A stretch of 64,000 nucleotides of DNA from positions 18,156 to 82,155 of the forward strand of contig NZ_VSFA01000026.1 in assembly GCF_008119785.1 (NCBI RefSeq), read 5' to 3'. This document shows positions 36,372 through 45,285 of this stretch, one piece after another. This DNA is from Micromonospora sp. MP36 (lineage in GTDB: Bacteria > Actinomycetota > Actinomycetes > Mycobacteriales > Micromonosporaceae). Positions within the stretch are counted from its first letter, which is position 1, and the number at the start of each line of letters is the position of its first letter. The notes below the pieces were generated by a model. It ran no database searches. It worked only from the letters and a program-made list of their open reading frames with translations, and was not told the origin of the DNA. The translations under genes and the position numbers were made by a program.

Positions 36372-37052
36372 TCACCGTCGCGCCACTTCCGCCCGGTCGG
36401 TGTCGGCGGCCTTGTGTCGCGAACGGAGCAGTTGGATGCCGATGGGTAGGACGGAGACCACGACGATGCCGACGAGTATGACCTCGATGTTGGACTTGAC
36501 GAAGGTGATCTGGCCGAGGAAGTAGCCGAGGACGGTGACGCCCACCCCCCACAGCACCCCGCCGAGGAGGTTGAAGATCAGGAACGTCCGGTAGTGCATG
36601 CGGGAGACGCCGGCGATGATCGGGGTGAAGGTACGCACGATGGGCACGAACCGGGCCAGCACGATCGACCGGGCACCGTACCGGGCGAAGAACTGGTTGG
36701 CCCGCTGCACGTTCTCCTGCCGGAACAGCCGCGAGTCGGGTCGGCGGAACAGGCTCGGGCCGACCCGCCTGCCGAACAGGTAGCCCACCTGATCGCCGGC
36801 GACGGCGGCGACCGCCACCAGCAGGCAGAGCAGCCACAGCGGCAGGTGCAGGTAACGGCCGTCGGCGACGAGCAGCCCGGCGGTGAACAGCAGCGAGTCG
36901 CCGGGGAGGAAGAACCCGATCAGCAGGCCGGACTCGGCGAAGACCACCGCCAGGATGCCGATCAGCCCGAAGCTGGAGATCAGCCACTCCGGGTTGAGGA
37001 CGGCGGGACCCGCTGCGAGCAGCGGCTGGGGCACTGACACGGGCACCTCCAT
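36372..37052 (-). CDS. DedA family membrane protein
   Basis: 226 residues from ATG 37052. The DedA signatures are clear: 'FAESGLLIGFFLPGDSLLF' with the conserved Glu and 'FLPGDS', and 'RFVPIVRTFTPIIAGVSRM'. About five membrane helices. DedA proteins are implicated in lipid carrier (undecaprenyl phosphate) flipping and membrane homeostasis. It lies 20 bp behind a PAP2 phosphatase gene on the same strand. That context fits lipid phosphate recycling. Confidence 0.93.
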   Translation of the reverse strand: MEVPVSVPQPLLAAGPAVLNPEWLISSFGLIGILAVVFAESGLLIGFFLPGDSLLFTAGLLVADGRYLHLPLWLLCLLVAVAAVAGDQVGYLFGRRVGPSLFRRPDSRLFRQENVQRANQFFARYGARSIVLARFVPIVRTFTPIIAGVSRMHYRTFLIFNLLGGVLWGVGVTVLGYFLGQITFVKSNIEVILVGIVVVSVLPIGIQLLRSRHKAADTDRAEVARR

Positions 37053-37072
37053 GAGGGGCAGGGAACGGGCGA

Positions 37073-37621
37073 CTATTGACCGACGGTCGGACGCGGACGC
37101 CGCTGCTGCGCCCACCGGTCGTACGCCCGACCGCCGGCGTGGACGACGGCGACCGCGGCGGCGGCGATGAACACCGCGGCGAGAATGTCCGCCGGGTAGT
37201 GCACCCCCGCCCAGATCCGGGCGAATCCGACGACGGCGGCCAACACTGTCAGCGCTACCCCCCACCGCCGGGACAGAAACGCCCCCACCGCGAACGCCGC
37301 CGCGAACGCCGCCGTGGCGTGGTCGCTGGGCAGCGACGGCCCCGCGGCGTGCGGGATCAACTGGTGGACCGAGTGGGTCTGGAACGGTCGCACCTCGGTG
37401 CTGACGGCGGCGACGACCTGCCCGGCCACGAAGGCCACCGCGAGCGCCGCCGCGACCCGCACGACGGCGGCCGGTCGGGCCCGAAGGGCGCGCAGCACGG
37501 GCACCGCCGCCACGACGCCGAGGACGAAGATCAGCCACACCGCCGACCATTCGAAGATGTCGTCGATCGTGTCGCTGCGCCCGGCTGCGGCGTTGATCAG
37601 CTCGAACAGGTGGTAGTTCAT
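37073..37621 (-). CDS. PAP2-family membrane phosphatase
   Basis: 182 residues, about five membrane helices. The three PAP2 blocks are 'STEVRPF' (reduced block 1), 'PSLPSDHATAAFAAAFA' and 'ARIWAGVHYPADI', with both catalytic His residues. Likely dephosphorylates a lipid phosphate such as undecaprenyl diphosphate. Same strand and tight spacing with DedA suggest a shared task, and the upstream two-component system may control both. Confidence 0.92.
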   Translation of the reverse strand: MNYHLFELINAAAGRSDTIDDIFEWSAVWLIFVLGVVAAVPVLRALRARPAAVVRVAAALAVAFVAGQVVAAVSTEVRPFQTHSVHQLIPHAAGPSLPSDHATAAFAAAFAVGAFLSRRWGVALTVLAAVVGFARIWAGVHYPADILAAVFIAAAAVAVVHAGGRAYDRWAQQRRPRPTVGQ

Positions 37622-37713
37622 CGCACAACGCTTCCTGGTCAACCCGGCTCCCCCGCACGGCCGGCTGCCGCCAGCCTGCCCGCCGGCCCCTGAGAGGAGC
37701 CTGAAACGGCCGG

Positions 37714-39141
37714 TCAGTGCGCGGTACGGCTGAGCGGCAGGAGGACGCGGACGGTCATGCCCGGCCCCGGCACCACCTGCACCGTTCCGCCGTGCGCCGC
37801 GATGATCTCCCGGGTGATCGGCAGTCCGAGGCCGCTTCCGCCGTCCGCGCGGGCACGGCTGTCGTCCAGCCGGACGAACCGGTCGAAGATGCGTTCCCGC
37901 TGGTCCTCGGGGACACCCGGCCCGTCGTCGCCAACCTCGACGCAACCCCACCCGTCATGTACCGAAACCTCCAACGAGACCTGGGAGCGCGCATGTCGGG
38001 CGGCGTTGTCGGTCAGGTTGCGCAGGGCCCGGCTGAGGTCGTGGGCATCGCCGGCGACCCGCACCGGGGCGAGATGGGCGCGGACGGTCAGGTCGGGCCG
38101 GCGGGCGGCGATCCGGCTCCGCTCGGTGTAGGCAAGGTCGTCCAGGTCGACGTCGTCGTGTCGGCGGGTGGGTCCGTGCTCGTCGATGCGCGCGAGCAGC
38201 AGAAGGTCGGACACGAGGCGGCCGAGGCGTTCGGCCTCGTCGCGCAGCAGCCCGACCAACTCCGGGGTGGTGCCGGTCAGCGGGGCCAGCGCCAGCCGGT
38301 CCAGGCCGGCCTGCAGGGTGGCCAGCGGGCTGCGCAGCTCGTGGCTGGCGTCGGCGACGAACCGCCGCTGGCTGGCCGCCGCCGTGTCCAGCCGGTCGAG
38401 CATGCTGTTCATCGTCTCGGCGAGCGCCGCCACCTCGTCGTGCGCGGTCGGTACCGGAACCCGGGCGTGCAGGTCGCGGGCGGTGATGCCGGCGACCCGG
38501 CGACGGATCGCCTCGACCGCCTGCAGCGATCGACCGACGAACAGGAAGACCGCCGCGCCGACCACGAGCAGCATCGGTGGCAGTCCGGCGGCCAGGATGG
38601 CGGCGACCGCCTCCGTGCTCTCGTTCACCGGGCGCAGCGACTGCGCCACCAGCACGATCGTCGTACCTGAGCCGACGGCAACCCCCTCGGCGACGACCCG
38701 GTACGGGTCCTCGTCCGCGAACGGCAGCATCCGCTGCTCGTGCAGCACCTCGCCGGGGCGGGGGCGCAGCGGGGACAGCGGCGCGGCGCCGGCGAGCGCG
38801 GCCGACGCGGCCTCAACCCGACCGGAGGTGCCGAGGATCTGCACCAGGGTCTGCTCCCCTGGGCTGGGCTTCAAGGTCTGGGCGATCGCCGTCTGGTCGC
38901 CGGCCGCCACCGCCGAGGCCACCTCGGCGGCGCGCTGCCGGGCGGCGGCGTCCACGTTGCCGGCGAGGTCCGCCCGGGCCACGTAGACGAACGCCGCCGC
39001 CCCGACGGCGAAGGCCAACGCCACCACCACCGCGGCGGCCAACGCCGAACGCAGGCGTACCCCCAGGCGGCTGCGCACCCACCGAACCGTGCGCCGGAAC
39101 GACCCGCGTGCCATGACAGTGCTGCCCCCGTCAGCCGCCAT
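37714..39141 (-). CDS. HAMP-containing sensor histidine kinase
   Basis: 475 residues. Two membrane helices (about 30-53 and 182-205) flank an extracellular sensor of about 125 residues. HAMP follows ('RRRVAGITARDLHARVPVP'), then HisKA with the phospho-acceptor His in 'FVADASHELRSPLATL', the N box 'ALRNLTDNAARHA' and ATP-lid motifs 'VGDDGPGVPE' and 'GSGLGLPITREI'. It overlaps the response-regulator gene by 11 bp; a start 27 bp downstream would remove the overlap. OmpR-class two-component pair. Confidence 0.95.
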   Translation of the reverse strand: MAADGGSTVMARGSFRRTVRWVRSRLGVRLRSALAAAVVVALAFAVGAAAFVYVARADLAGNVDAAARQRAAEVASAVAAGDQTAIAQTLKPSPGEQTLVQILGTSGRVEAASAALAGAAPLSPLRPRPGEVLHEQRMLPFADEDPYRVVAEGVAVGSGTTIVLVAQSLRPVNESTEAVAAILAAGLPPMLLVVGAAVFLFVGRSLQAVEAIRRRVAGITARDLHARVPVPTAHDEVAALAETMNSMLDRLDTAAASQRRFVADASHELRSPLATLQAGLDRLALAPLTGTTPELVGLLRDEAERLGRLVSDLLLLARIDEHGPTRRHDDVDLDDLAYTERSRIAARRPDLTVRAHLAPVRVAGDAHDLSRALRNLTDNAARHARSQVSLEVSVHDGWGCVEVGDDGPGVPEDQRERIFDRFVRLDDSRARADGGSGLGLPITREIIAAHGGTVQVVPGPGMTVRVLLPLSRTAH

Positions 39142-39823
39142 CGGACGCCAACCGGTACCCCATCCCCCGCTCGGTCTGGATGGCCGACCGGCCGAACGGC
39201 TGGTCGATCTTGCGGCGCAGGTAGCCGATGTACACCTCGACGATGTTGGGGTCGCCGTCGAAGTGGGCGTCCCAGACGTTCTCGATGATCTGGGTCTTGG
39301 ACACCACGTCCCCGCGATGACGCATGAGGAACTCCAGCAACGCGAACTCGCGGGCGGTGACCCGGACCGGTTGTCCCGCCCGGGCGACCAGCCGCCGCGC
39401 GGGATCCAGCGTCAGGTCACCGGCGGCCAGGACGACCGGGCGCGCGGGGGCGCCCCGGCGGACCAGGGCGCGGAGCCGGGCCACCAGCACCACGAAGGAG
39501 AACGGTTTGGTCAGGTAGTCGTCGGCGCCGAGGTCGAGGGCGTCGGCCTGGTCGTACTCGCCCTCCTTCGCGGTCAACATCAGCACGGGGGTCCACACCC
39601 CGCGAGAGCGCAGTTGGCGGCACACCTCGTAGCCGCTGAGGCCGGGCAGCATGATGTCGAGTACGACGACGTCGTAGGTGTTCTCGCTGGCCGCCCAGAG
39701 CCCGCCGGGGCCGGTGTGCTGCACATCCACGGCCAGCCCCTCGTCGACCAGCCCCGCGCGGATCACCTCCGCCAGGGCGGTCTCGTCCTCGACGACCAGC
39801 ACTCGCACCGGTTCCCCTCCCAT
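39131..39823 (-). CDS. OmpR-family response regulator
   Basis: 230 residues from ATG 39823 (ATG 39850 and GTG 39808 are alternatives in frame). The receiver domain has 'VLVVEDETALAEV', phospho-acceptor Asp in 'DVVVLDIMLPGLSG' and the conserved Lys in 'DDYLTKPFSF'. C-terminal winged helix: 'VRVTAREFALLEFLMRH', 'NIVEVYIGYLRRKID'. Precedes the kinase gene. Probable targets are the adjacent DedA, PAP2 and COG4705 genes, by position only. Confidence 0.95.
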   Translation of the reverse strand: MGGEPVRVLVVEDETALAEVIRAGLVDEGLAVDVQHTGPGGLWAASENTYDVVVLDIMLPGLSGYEVCRQLRSRGVWTPVLMLTAKEGEYDQADALDLGADDYLTKPFSFVVLVARLRALVRRGAPARPVVLAAGDLTLDPARRLVARAGQPVRVTAREFALLEFLMRHRGDVVSKTQIIENVWDAHFDGDPNIVEVYIGYLRRKIDQPFGRSAIQTERGMGYRLASDGG

Positions 39824-39906
39824 CCCCTCCGCAGACCCGCGGTTCCCCATTGGGTCGGCGTCGCCGTCGCCGACCCAGGCACGGCGGGAGGCGGCGACGC
39901 CGGCGC

Positions 39907-40728
39907 TCACCGCCGCGCTGCCAAGTCCTTCTCGCCGCGCGTGAGAAGCGGTAGTGGCGCGTCCCGCTTCGTCACGCCCAGGTAGCTGACCAGGACAACG
40001 ATCGTGGCCAGGAACAGACCGCTGGTGGTCACGGGGCCGACCCCGAGGCCCCCGTCGTCGCGCCCCTGCGAGAGGTAGTCACCGAGCGACGCGCCGAGCG
40101 GGCGGGTCAGCACGTAGGCGATCCAGAACGCCAGGATCGGGTTCAGCCACGACCAAGCGTACGCCGCCCCGACCACGGCGATCAGCGCGGCGAAGATCAG
40201 CCCGGACCGCCAGTAGCCCAGGTCGAAGCCCTCGGACAGCAGATCGCCGGCTGCGGTGCCGAGCGCGAAGGTGAACAGGATCGCCGCCCAGTAGAAACTC
40301 TCCCGGCGGGCGGTGACGATCGAGTGGATGGACAGGGTGCCCTCGCTGCGGTACCAGACGGTGAAGGTGATGCCGAGGGCCACGGCGAACACCGCGGTGC
40401 TCACCTCGAGCGGGACGCCGAGGCCGTCGGTCAGGTTGTCCGTGATCAGCGTGCCGACGATGCTGACCAGCACCACCGCCAACCAGTAGACCCCCGCCAC
40501 GTAGCGCCGGGTCCGGAACTGCCAGACGAGCACCGCGACCAGCGCGACGGTCATGACGAGCGTGGTGCCGGTCAGGCCGAGATGAAGGTCGACGTTGAGA
40601 AAGTCCGCCGCCGTCTCGCCCACCGTGGTCGAGAGGACCTTGATGACCCAGAAGTAGACCGTGACCTCGGGAACCTTGTTGAGCATCTGCCGCATTTGCG
40701 GCGACTCGTACCGTTTGTTGATTGTCAT
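39907..40728 (-). CDS. COG4705 family membrane protein
   Basis: 273 residues with eight or so membrane helices in two similar halves; 'KVPEVTVYFWVIKVLSTTVGE' and 'FYWAAILFTFALGTAAGD' occupy equivalent places, each ending in a TxGE/TAAGD turn. Later 'FWIAYVLTRPLGASLGDYL' repeats the theme. COG4705 proteins are an uncharacterised family often encoded with two-component systems; a role in metal or ion transport has been suggested for some. It lies directly upstream of the regulator gene on the same strand. Confidence 0.85.
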   Translation of the reverse strand: MTINKRYESPQMRQMLNKVPEVTVYFWVIKVLSTTVGETAADFLNVDLHLGLTGTTLVMTVALVAVLVWQFRTRRYVAGVYWLAVVLVSIVGTLITDNLTDGLGVPLEVSTAVFAVALGITFTVWYRSEGTLSIHSIVTARRESFYWAAILFTFALGTAAGDLLSEGFDLGYWRSGLIFAALIAVVGAAYAWSWLNPILAFWIAYVLTRPLGASLGDYLSQGRDDGGLGVGPVTTSGLFLATIVVLVSYLGVTKRDAPLPLLTRGEKDLAARR

Positions 40729-40915
40729 GTGCCGCAAACTTCCACGCCCAGCCTGAGAGCAGGCTGAAGCCCGGCCCGGGAGGTCGTGGGTCCACCGGCC
40801 CGAGCCCGGCCAGGGCGAACCCCACGACGACGATGAGCAGGTAGCGCCGGTCGGCGACCCGCTCGCAGCGGTGCGCGGGGCCGCGGCAAGCCGGCCGAGC
40901 AACTAGGTTGCGGTC

Positions 40916-41521
40916 ATGGACTTTCAGGATGTGGTCCGGCGGCGACGCATGGTGCGCAGCTATGACCCGGATCGGCCGGTTCCCCCCGAGGTCGTCGAGC
41001 GCATCGTCCACAACGGGCTGCGGGCGCCGTCGGCGGGTTTCTCCCAGGGCTGGGGCTTCCTGGTGCTCGACAACCCGGCCGACATCGCACGGTTCCGGGA
41101 CGCCGTACGGCCCGACGACGGGCCCGAGAACTGGTTCGCGGCGCGGGTCGAGTCGCCACTGCTGATCGTTCCCCACTCGAACAAGGACGCCTACCTGGAC
41201 CGCTACGCCCAGCCCGACAAGGGCTTCGTCGATCGGTCGGACGCCTGGTGGCCCGCCCCCTACTGGGACATCGACACCGGAATGGCGTCCCTGCTGATGC
41301 TGCTGACCGCGGTCGACGCCGGGCTGGGCGCCTGTTTCTTCGGCATGCCGGTGGACCGGATCGCGGCGTACCGCGAGGCGTTCGGGGTGCCGCCGCGGTT
41401 CACCCCGATCGGCGCGATCTCGATCGGCTACAGCGACGAGCCGCCCCGTGACCTCCGCAACCGGCGCCGGCCGGTCGACGAGGTCGTGCACCGGGGCCGG
41501 TGGAGCCACCCGGCGGAATAG
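40916..41521 (+). CDS. Nitroreductase-family protein
   Basis: 201 residues. FMN-binding pattern of the family: 'VVRRRRMVRSYDP' at the N-terminus, 'LRAPSAGFSQGWGFLVL' around residue 40, 'LLMLLTAVDAGLGACFFG' and 'IGAISIGY' near the end. Size and order fit an NAD(P)H:FMN oxidoreductase. The insertion around 'SNKDAYLDRYAQPDKGF' is typical of the actinobacterial subgroup with unknown substrate. The gene is alone on the plus strand. Confidence 0.92.
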   Translation: MDFQDVVRRRRMVRSYDPDRPVPPEVVERIVHNGLRAPSAGFSQGWGFLVLDNPADIARFRDAVRPDDGPENWFAARVESPLLIVPHSNKDAYLDRYAQPDKGFVDRSDAWWPAPYWDIDTGMASLLMLLTAVDAGLGACFFGMPVDRIAAYREAFGVPPRFTPIGAISIGYSDEPPRDLRNRRRPVDEVVHRGRWSHPAE

Positions 41522-41543
41522 CCGCCGCTAGGGCAGCGGCGAC

Positions 41544-41586
41544 GGCGGCGCAGTGCGGGCGAGCTGAGCAGCCCGCACCCGCCGCC
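41544..41586. terminator. Bidirectional intrinsic terminator
   Basis: An 8-bp inner stem (41553-41560 with 41571-41578) is extended by a 7-bp outer stem (41544-41550 with 41580-41586), between convergent nitroreductase and DUF1905 genes. Confidence 0.65.
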
Positions 41587-41588
41587 GG

Positions 41589-41876
41589 TCACACGTCGAC
41601 GGTGAGGCGGACGGTCACCACCTCGCCCACCTCGATCCCCTCGGCCTTCCGTACCGACGCCTTCACCGGCACGAGGTACCGCCCGTCCTTCGGGAACAGC
41701 GACGTCCGCCAGCCGGTGGCGCCGACGCGCGCCGCGACCGGAATCATCCCCCAGCCGTACGTCACCGAGGGGGACGCCGCTTCCAGCTCACCGCACTGCT
41801 CGTCGGGGACGGTGACGAAGTGCCACGGCGCGGGCCCCCGCCAGAACCACAGCTCGCCGCTGAACTCCAGATCCAT
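41589..41876 (-). CDS. DUF1905 domain-containing protein
   Basis: 95 residues, all one DUF1905 domain: 'FSGELWFWRGPAPWHFVTVP' at the start, 'GWGMIPVAARVGATGWRTSL' in the middle and 'LVPVKASVRKAEGIEVGE' at the end. A small beta-barrel-like cytoplasmic protein of unknown function, often fused or adjacent to YdeI-type bacteriocin-protection domains. Four bases separate it from the DUF998 gene. Confidence 0.92.
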   Translation of the reverse strand: MDLEFSGELWFWRGPAPWHFVTVPDEQCGELEAASPSVTYGWGMIPVAARVGATGWRTSLFPKDGRYLVPVKASVRKAEGIEVGEVVTVRLTVDV

Positions 41877-41880
41877 CCGG

Positions 41881-42534
41881 TCAGCATAGGAGCCGACCGG
41901 CCCCCGCCGACGTGCGCGTGAGCCGCACCGCGACCACGACGGTCCAGGCCAGCAGCGGGAACACGGCCACCCGTTCCATGCCGCCGACGCCGAAGCCGAG
42001 GTCGACCTGGGCCAGGAACAGCACCGTGCCGGCCAGGCCGGTCAGCCCCAGCGCGAGGCTGTCCTCCCGCATCGCGCCGAGGACCGGGGACCGCCGGGCC
42101 AGCGAGGCCACCAGCATCCCGCCGTTCCCCAGTACGAAGATCAGCAGCGCCGCGAGGAAGTGGTTGTTCTCGTCCACGTCCGCCGGATACGCCCCGGCCA
42201 GCACGTACCCGCTCGCGCCGGCGAGGGTCAGCAGCTGCGCCGCCCGGGTGGCGGCACCGCGGCCGAGCGCCGACCAGGTGAGCAGGACCCCGAGCGCGAG
42301 CAGCAGACCGGTGACGATCATGGCGCTGTTCATCGCCGCATGCCACGGCGAGCAGACCTGGCGGGGACGGGTGGTGTCCCACACCCCGCAGGTCACATTG
42401 CCCAGATCGCTGATGTTGTTGTCGGCCCAGCTGAACCGCGGCTGCCGCCACGCCAGCCCGGTGATCACGTTCGCGGCCAGGAACAGCGGTGGGGCGAGCA
42501 GCCAGCTGTACGAGCCCAGGCGATGGATAAGCAT
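41881..42534 (-). CDS. DUF998 family membrane protein
   Basis: 217 residues with six hydrophobic segments. DUF998 hallmarks: 'SWADNNISDLGNVTCG' between helices 1 and 2, and 'WHAAMNSAMIVTGLLLALG'. Unknown function; family members are integral membrane proteins distantly like frizzled-type bundles. Directly upstream of DUF1905 and probably co-transcribed with it. Divergent from the histidine kinase gene with 132 bp between. Confidence 0.88.
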   Translation of the reverse strand: MLIHRLGSYSWLLAPPLFLAANVITGLAWRQPRFSWADNNISDLGNVTCGVWDTTRPRQVCSPWHAAMNSAMIVTGLLLALGVLLTWSALGRGAATRAAQLLTLAGASGYVLAGAYPADVDENNHFLAALLIFVLGNGGMLVASLARRSPVLGAMREDSLALGLTGLAGTVLFLAQVDLGFGVGGMERVAVFPLLAWTVVVAVRLTRTSAGAGRLLC

Positions 42535-42666
42535 GCGGCCACTTCACCGGACCGGAGTGGGTGCCGCACTGGGCTCAGTAGGTCAATGTCGGGTAGGGCT
42601 GGGCATACCCGAGGAGTGGATCCAGCCGGCTGGGCCATGCCCCTCCGCCTGGCTAGCGTCTCCGGC

Positions 42667-43959
42667 ATGACCTTGGACAGACCATCGCACCTGGCGGACG
42701 CGCTTCGCCGGCGGGACTACCTGCTCTCCGCATGGCCCTGGCGCGCCCTGGCGTACGCCGTCACCACCGTGCCGATCGCCGGCGTGCTGGCCGTCGGGCT
42801 GCTCGTCGTCGGGGCGCCGCTGCTGGCGGTGGTCAACGCGGCCCGGCAGGGCCGCCCGGTCGGGCTGCCCATCGTCGTGTTCCTCACCGTCGCCGGTCTC
42901 GCCATGCTGGCGCTCGCCCCGATCGCGAGCGTCCCGGTGGCCGCATTCGAGCGGTGGCGGCTCGGCGTCGTCGACCCGCGCCCCCTGCCCGGGCAGCGCA
43001 TCCGGGGCCTGGCGGTCCGCTACACCAGCGCCGCGGCCTGGCGGGAGGTCGCGTACACCTTCTTCCTAGGCGGGGTCGTGCCGATCGCGTACTGGCTGCT
43101 CACGCTGCTCGCCCTGCTGGACCTCACGCTGATCGCCAGCCCCTGGCTGGCCGACGACACCGACCAGGTCGTCGTGGTCTGGAGCACCGTCGACACCGCC
43201 CGCCAGGCGATCCCGTACGCCATCGTGGGCCTCCTCCTCATCCCGGTGCTGTGGTATCTGGCCGGGCTGCTCGTCGCCGTCCAGGCGGCGCTGGCCCGAC
43301 GGTTGCTCGGCGGGCCGCCCGACGACGGGGCGGCGCTGCGGGAGGTCACCCGCTCCCGGGCCCGCCTGGTCGACGCGTACGAGGCGGAACGCCGCCGCAT
43401 CGAACGCGACGTGCACGACGGCGCGCAGCCCCGGCTGACCAGCCTCACCCTGCAACTCGGGCTGGCCCGGCTCGACGTGCCCGAGAACTCACCCGCCGCC
43501 CGGCCCCTCGCGGTCGCGCACGAACAGGCCAAGGACCTGATGGTCACGCTCCGGCAGATCGTGCAGGGCATCCGCCCGCAGAACCTGACCGAGCTCGGCC
43601 TGGCCGGCGCCGTCCGGGAACTGGCCGGTGAGGCCACCATCCCCGTCGACGTACGCGCCGACCTCACCCAGCCGGTACCGGAACTGCTGGAGACCACCGC
43701 CTACTTCGTGGTGTCGGAATCGCTGGGCAACGTCGCCCGGCACGCCCACGCGACCCGGGCCGAGGTACGGCTGACCCAGACCGACCGCCACCTCGTCGTG
43801 GAGGTCGAGGACGACGGCCGCGGCGGCGCCGACCCGACCCGCGGCACCGGCCTGACCGGGCTCGCCGACCGGGTCGCCGCGGTCAACGGGCGGTTGCTGC
43901 TCGCCAGCCCGACCGGCGGTCCTACCCTCGTGCGGGTGGAGCTGCCATGCCGCCGGTGA
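42667..43959 (+). CDS. NarL-type sensor histidine kinase
   Basis: 430 residues. The first 230 hold four membrane helices of the 'putative sensor' domain. The dimerisation/phosphorylation motif 'EAERRRIERDVHDGAQPRL' carries the acceptor His, and the HATPase end has 'VVSESLGNVARHAHATRAEV' and 'VEDDGRGGADPTRGTGLTGL'. Class HisKA_3. Partner of the overlapping response-regulator gene. Related arrangements often control drug or envelope-stress exporters. Confidence 0.95.
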   Translation: MTLDRPSHLADALRRRDYLLSAWPWRALAYAVTTVPIAGVLAVGLLVVGAPLLAVVNAARQGRPVGLPIVVFLTVAGLAMLALAPIASVPVAAFERWRLGVVDPRPLPGQRIRGLAVRYTSAAAWREVAYTFFLGGVVPIAYWLLTLLALLDLTLIASPWLADDTDQVVVVWSTVDTARQAIPYAIVGLLLIPVLWYLAGLLVAVQAALARRLLGGPPDDGAALREVTRSRARLVDAYEAERRRIERDVHDGAQPRLTSLTLQLGLARLDVPENSPAARPLAVAHEQAKDLMVTLRQIVQGIRPQNLTELGLAGAVRELAGEATIPVDVRADLTQPVPELLETTAYFVVSESLGNVARHAHATRAEVRLTQTDRHLVVEVEDDGRGGADPTRGTGLTGLADRVAAVNGRLLLASPTGGPTLVRVELPCRR

Positions 43960-44621
43960 CCCGTGTCGTGCTCGCCGAGGACGAGGTCCTCCTCCGCGAG
44001 GGTCTCGTCGGCCTGCTGACCAGGTTCCAGTTCGAGGTGGTCGCCGCCGTCGGCTCGGCACCGGACCTGCTGGACGCGGTCCGCACGCACCAGCCGGACC
44101 TGCTCGTGACCGACATCCGCATGCCGCCCCACCACCGCGACGACGGCCTGCGCGCGGCCGTCGCCCTCCGCGCGGAGCGGCCGCACCTGGCCGTCGTGGT
44201 GCTGAGCCAGTACGTGCAGACCGAGTACGCCTCCGCGCTGCTCGACAGCGGCGACGGCCGGCACGTCGGCTACCTGCTCAAGGACCGGGTGGCCGACGTC
44301 GCCGAGTTCGCCGGCACCCTGCGCAGGGTCGTCGACGGTGGCACGGCCATCGACCCGGACGTGGTCCGGCATCTGCTGCACCGCCCTCGCGACCCGCTCG
44401 CCGCCCTGTCCGCCCGTGAACGCGAGGTGCTCGCGCTGCTCGCCGAGGGCCACTCCAACGCGGCCATCGCGGCGCGGCTGCACGTCACCGAGGCGGCGAT
44501 CGGCAAACACGTGGGGAACATCCTGACCAAGCTCGACCTGCCGCCCAGCGACGACACCAACCGGCGGGTGCTGGCGGTCCTCACCTACCTGCGGACCGAT
44601 CCGTCCCTGCGCGACCGGTGA
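43947..44621 (+). CDS. LuxR/NarL-type response regulator
   Basis: 224 residues from ATG 43947; an in-frame GTG at 43956 would give the classical GTGA overlap with the kinase stop. Receiver domain 'RVVLAEDEVLLREGL' with Asp in 'LLVTDIRMPPH' and Lys in 'GYLLKDRVAD'. LuxR helix-turn-helix 'LSAREREVLALLAEGHSNAA' and 'LHVTEAAIGKHVGNILTKLD'. It ends 16 bp before the end of an opposite-strand response regulator. Confidence 0.95.
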   Translation: MPPVTRVVLAEDEVLLREGLVGLLTRFQFEVVAAVGSAPDLLDAVRTHQPDLLVTDIRMPPHHRDDGLRAAVALRAERPHLAVVVLSQYVQTEYASALLDSGDGRHVGYLLKDRVADVAEFAGTLRRVVDGGTAIDPDVVRHLLHRPRDPLAALSAREREVLALLAEGHSNAAIAARLHVTEAAIGKHVGNILTKLDLPPSDDTNRRVLAVLTYLRTDPSLRDR

Positions 44622-44637
44622 TCGATGGCCCGCATCG

Positions 44638-45285
44638 CTACCGAATGACGCCGCGGCGGCGGCCCTCGGCGACCGCGGCGGTGCGATTGTCGACATCGAG
44701 CTTGCTGAACACCTGGACGAGGTGGGACTTGACGGTGGCCTCGGTGATGAACATGGCCCGGGCGATGCCGTGGTTGCTGTGGCCCTCGGCGACCAGCTGC
44801 AGAATCTGGATCTCGCGTGGGGTCAGTGCCCGCCCGGGTGTGCGTACGCGGGTGACCAGGCGGGAGGCGATGGCGGGGGCGAGCACGGTCTCGCCCGCCG
44901 CGGCGGAGCGGATGGCGGCCAGCAGGTCGTCGGGTTCGGTGTCCTTGAGCAGGTAACCCGTGGCGCCCGCGGTGATGGCGGGCAGGATGTCGGCGTCGCT
45001 GTCGTAGGTGGTCAGCACCAACACCCGTGGTGGCCGGGGGTGGGCCAGGATCCGCCGGGTGGCCTCCGCGCCGTTGATCCCCGCACCCAGGTGCAGGTCC
45101 ATCAGGACCACGTCAGGAGTGGCGGCTTCGGCCTGTGCGATCGCGTCGGCTCCGGTGGCGGCCTCCCCGACGACGGTGATACCCGGATCGGCGTCCAGTG
45201 CCGCGCGCAGCCCGCGACGGACGATGGGGTGATCGTCGACGATGAGGACCCGGATCGGGTCGGCAGGACGGGGCGCGCGGGTCAC
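44638..45285 (-). CDS. LuxR/NarL-type response regulator
   Basis: 215 residues, GTG start overlapping the kinase stop (GTGA). Receiver domain with 'VLIVDDHPIVRRGLRAALD', Asp in 'VVLMDLHLGAGING' and Lys in 'GYLLKDTEPDD'; helix-turn-helix 'LTPREIQILQLVAEGHSNHG' and 'FITEATVKSHLVQVFSKLD'. The likely target is the divergent ABC exporter pair beyond the kinase, a frequent arrangement in actinomycetes. Confidence 0.95.
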   Translation of the reverse strand: MTRAPRPADPIRVLIVDDHPIVRRGLRAALDADPGITVVGEAATGADAIAQAEAATPDVVLMDLHLGAGINGAEATRRILAHPRPPRVLVLTTYDSDADILPAITAGATGYLLKDTEPDDLLAAIRSAAAGETVLAPAIASRLVTRVRTPGRALTPREIQILQLVAEGHSNHGIARAMFITEATVKSHLVQVFSKLDVDNRTAAVAEGRRRGVIR

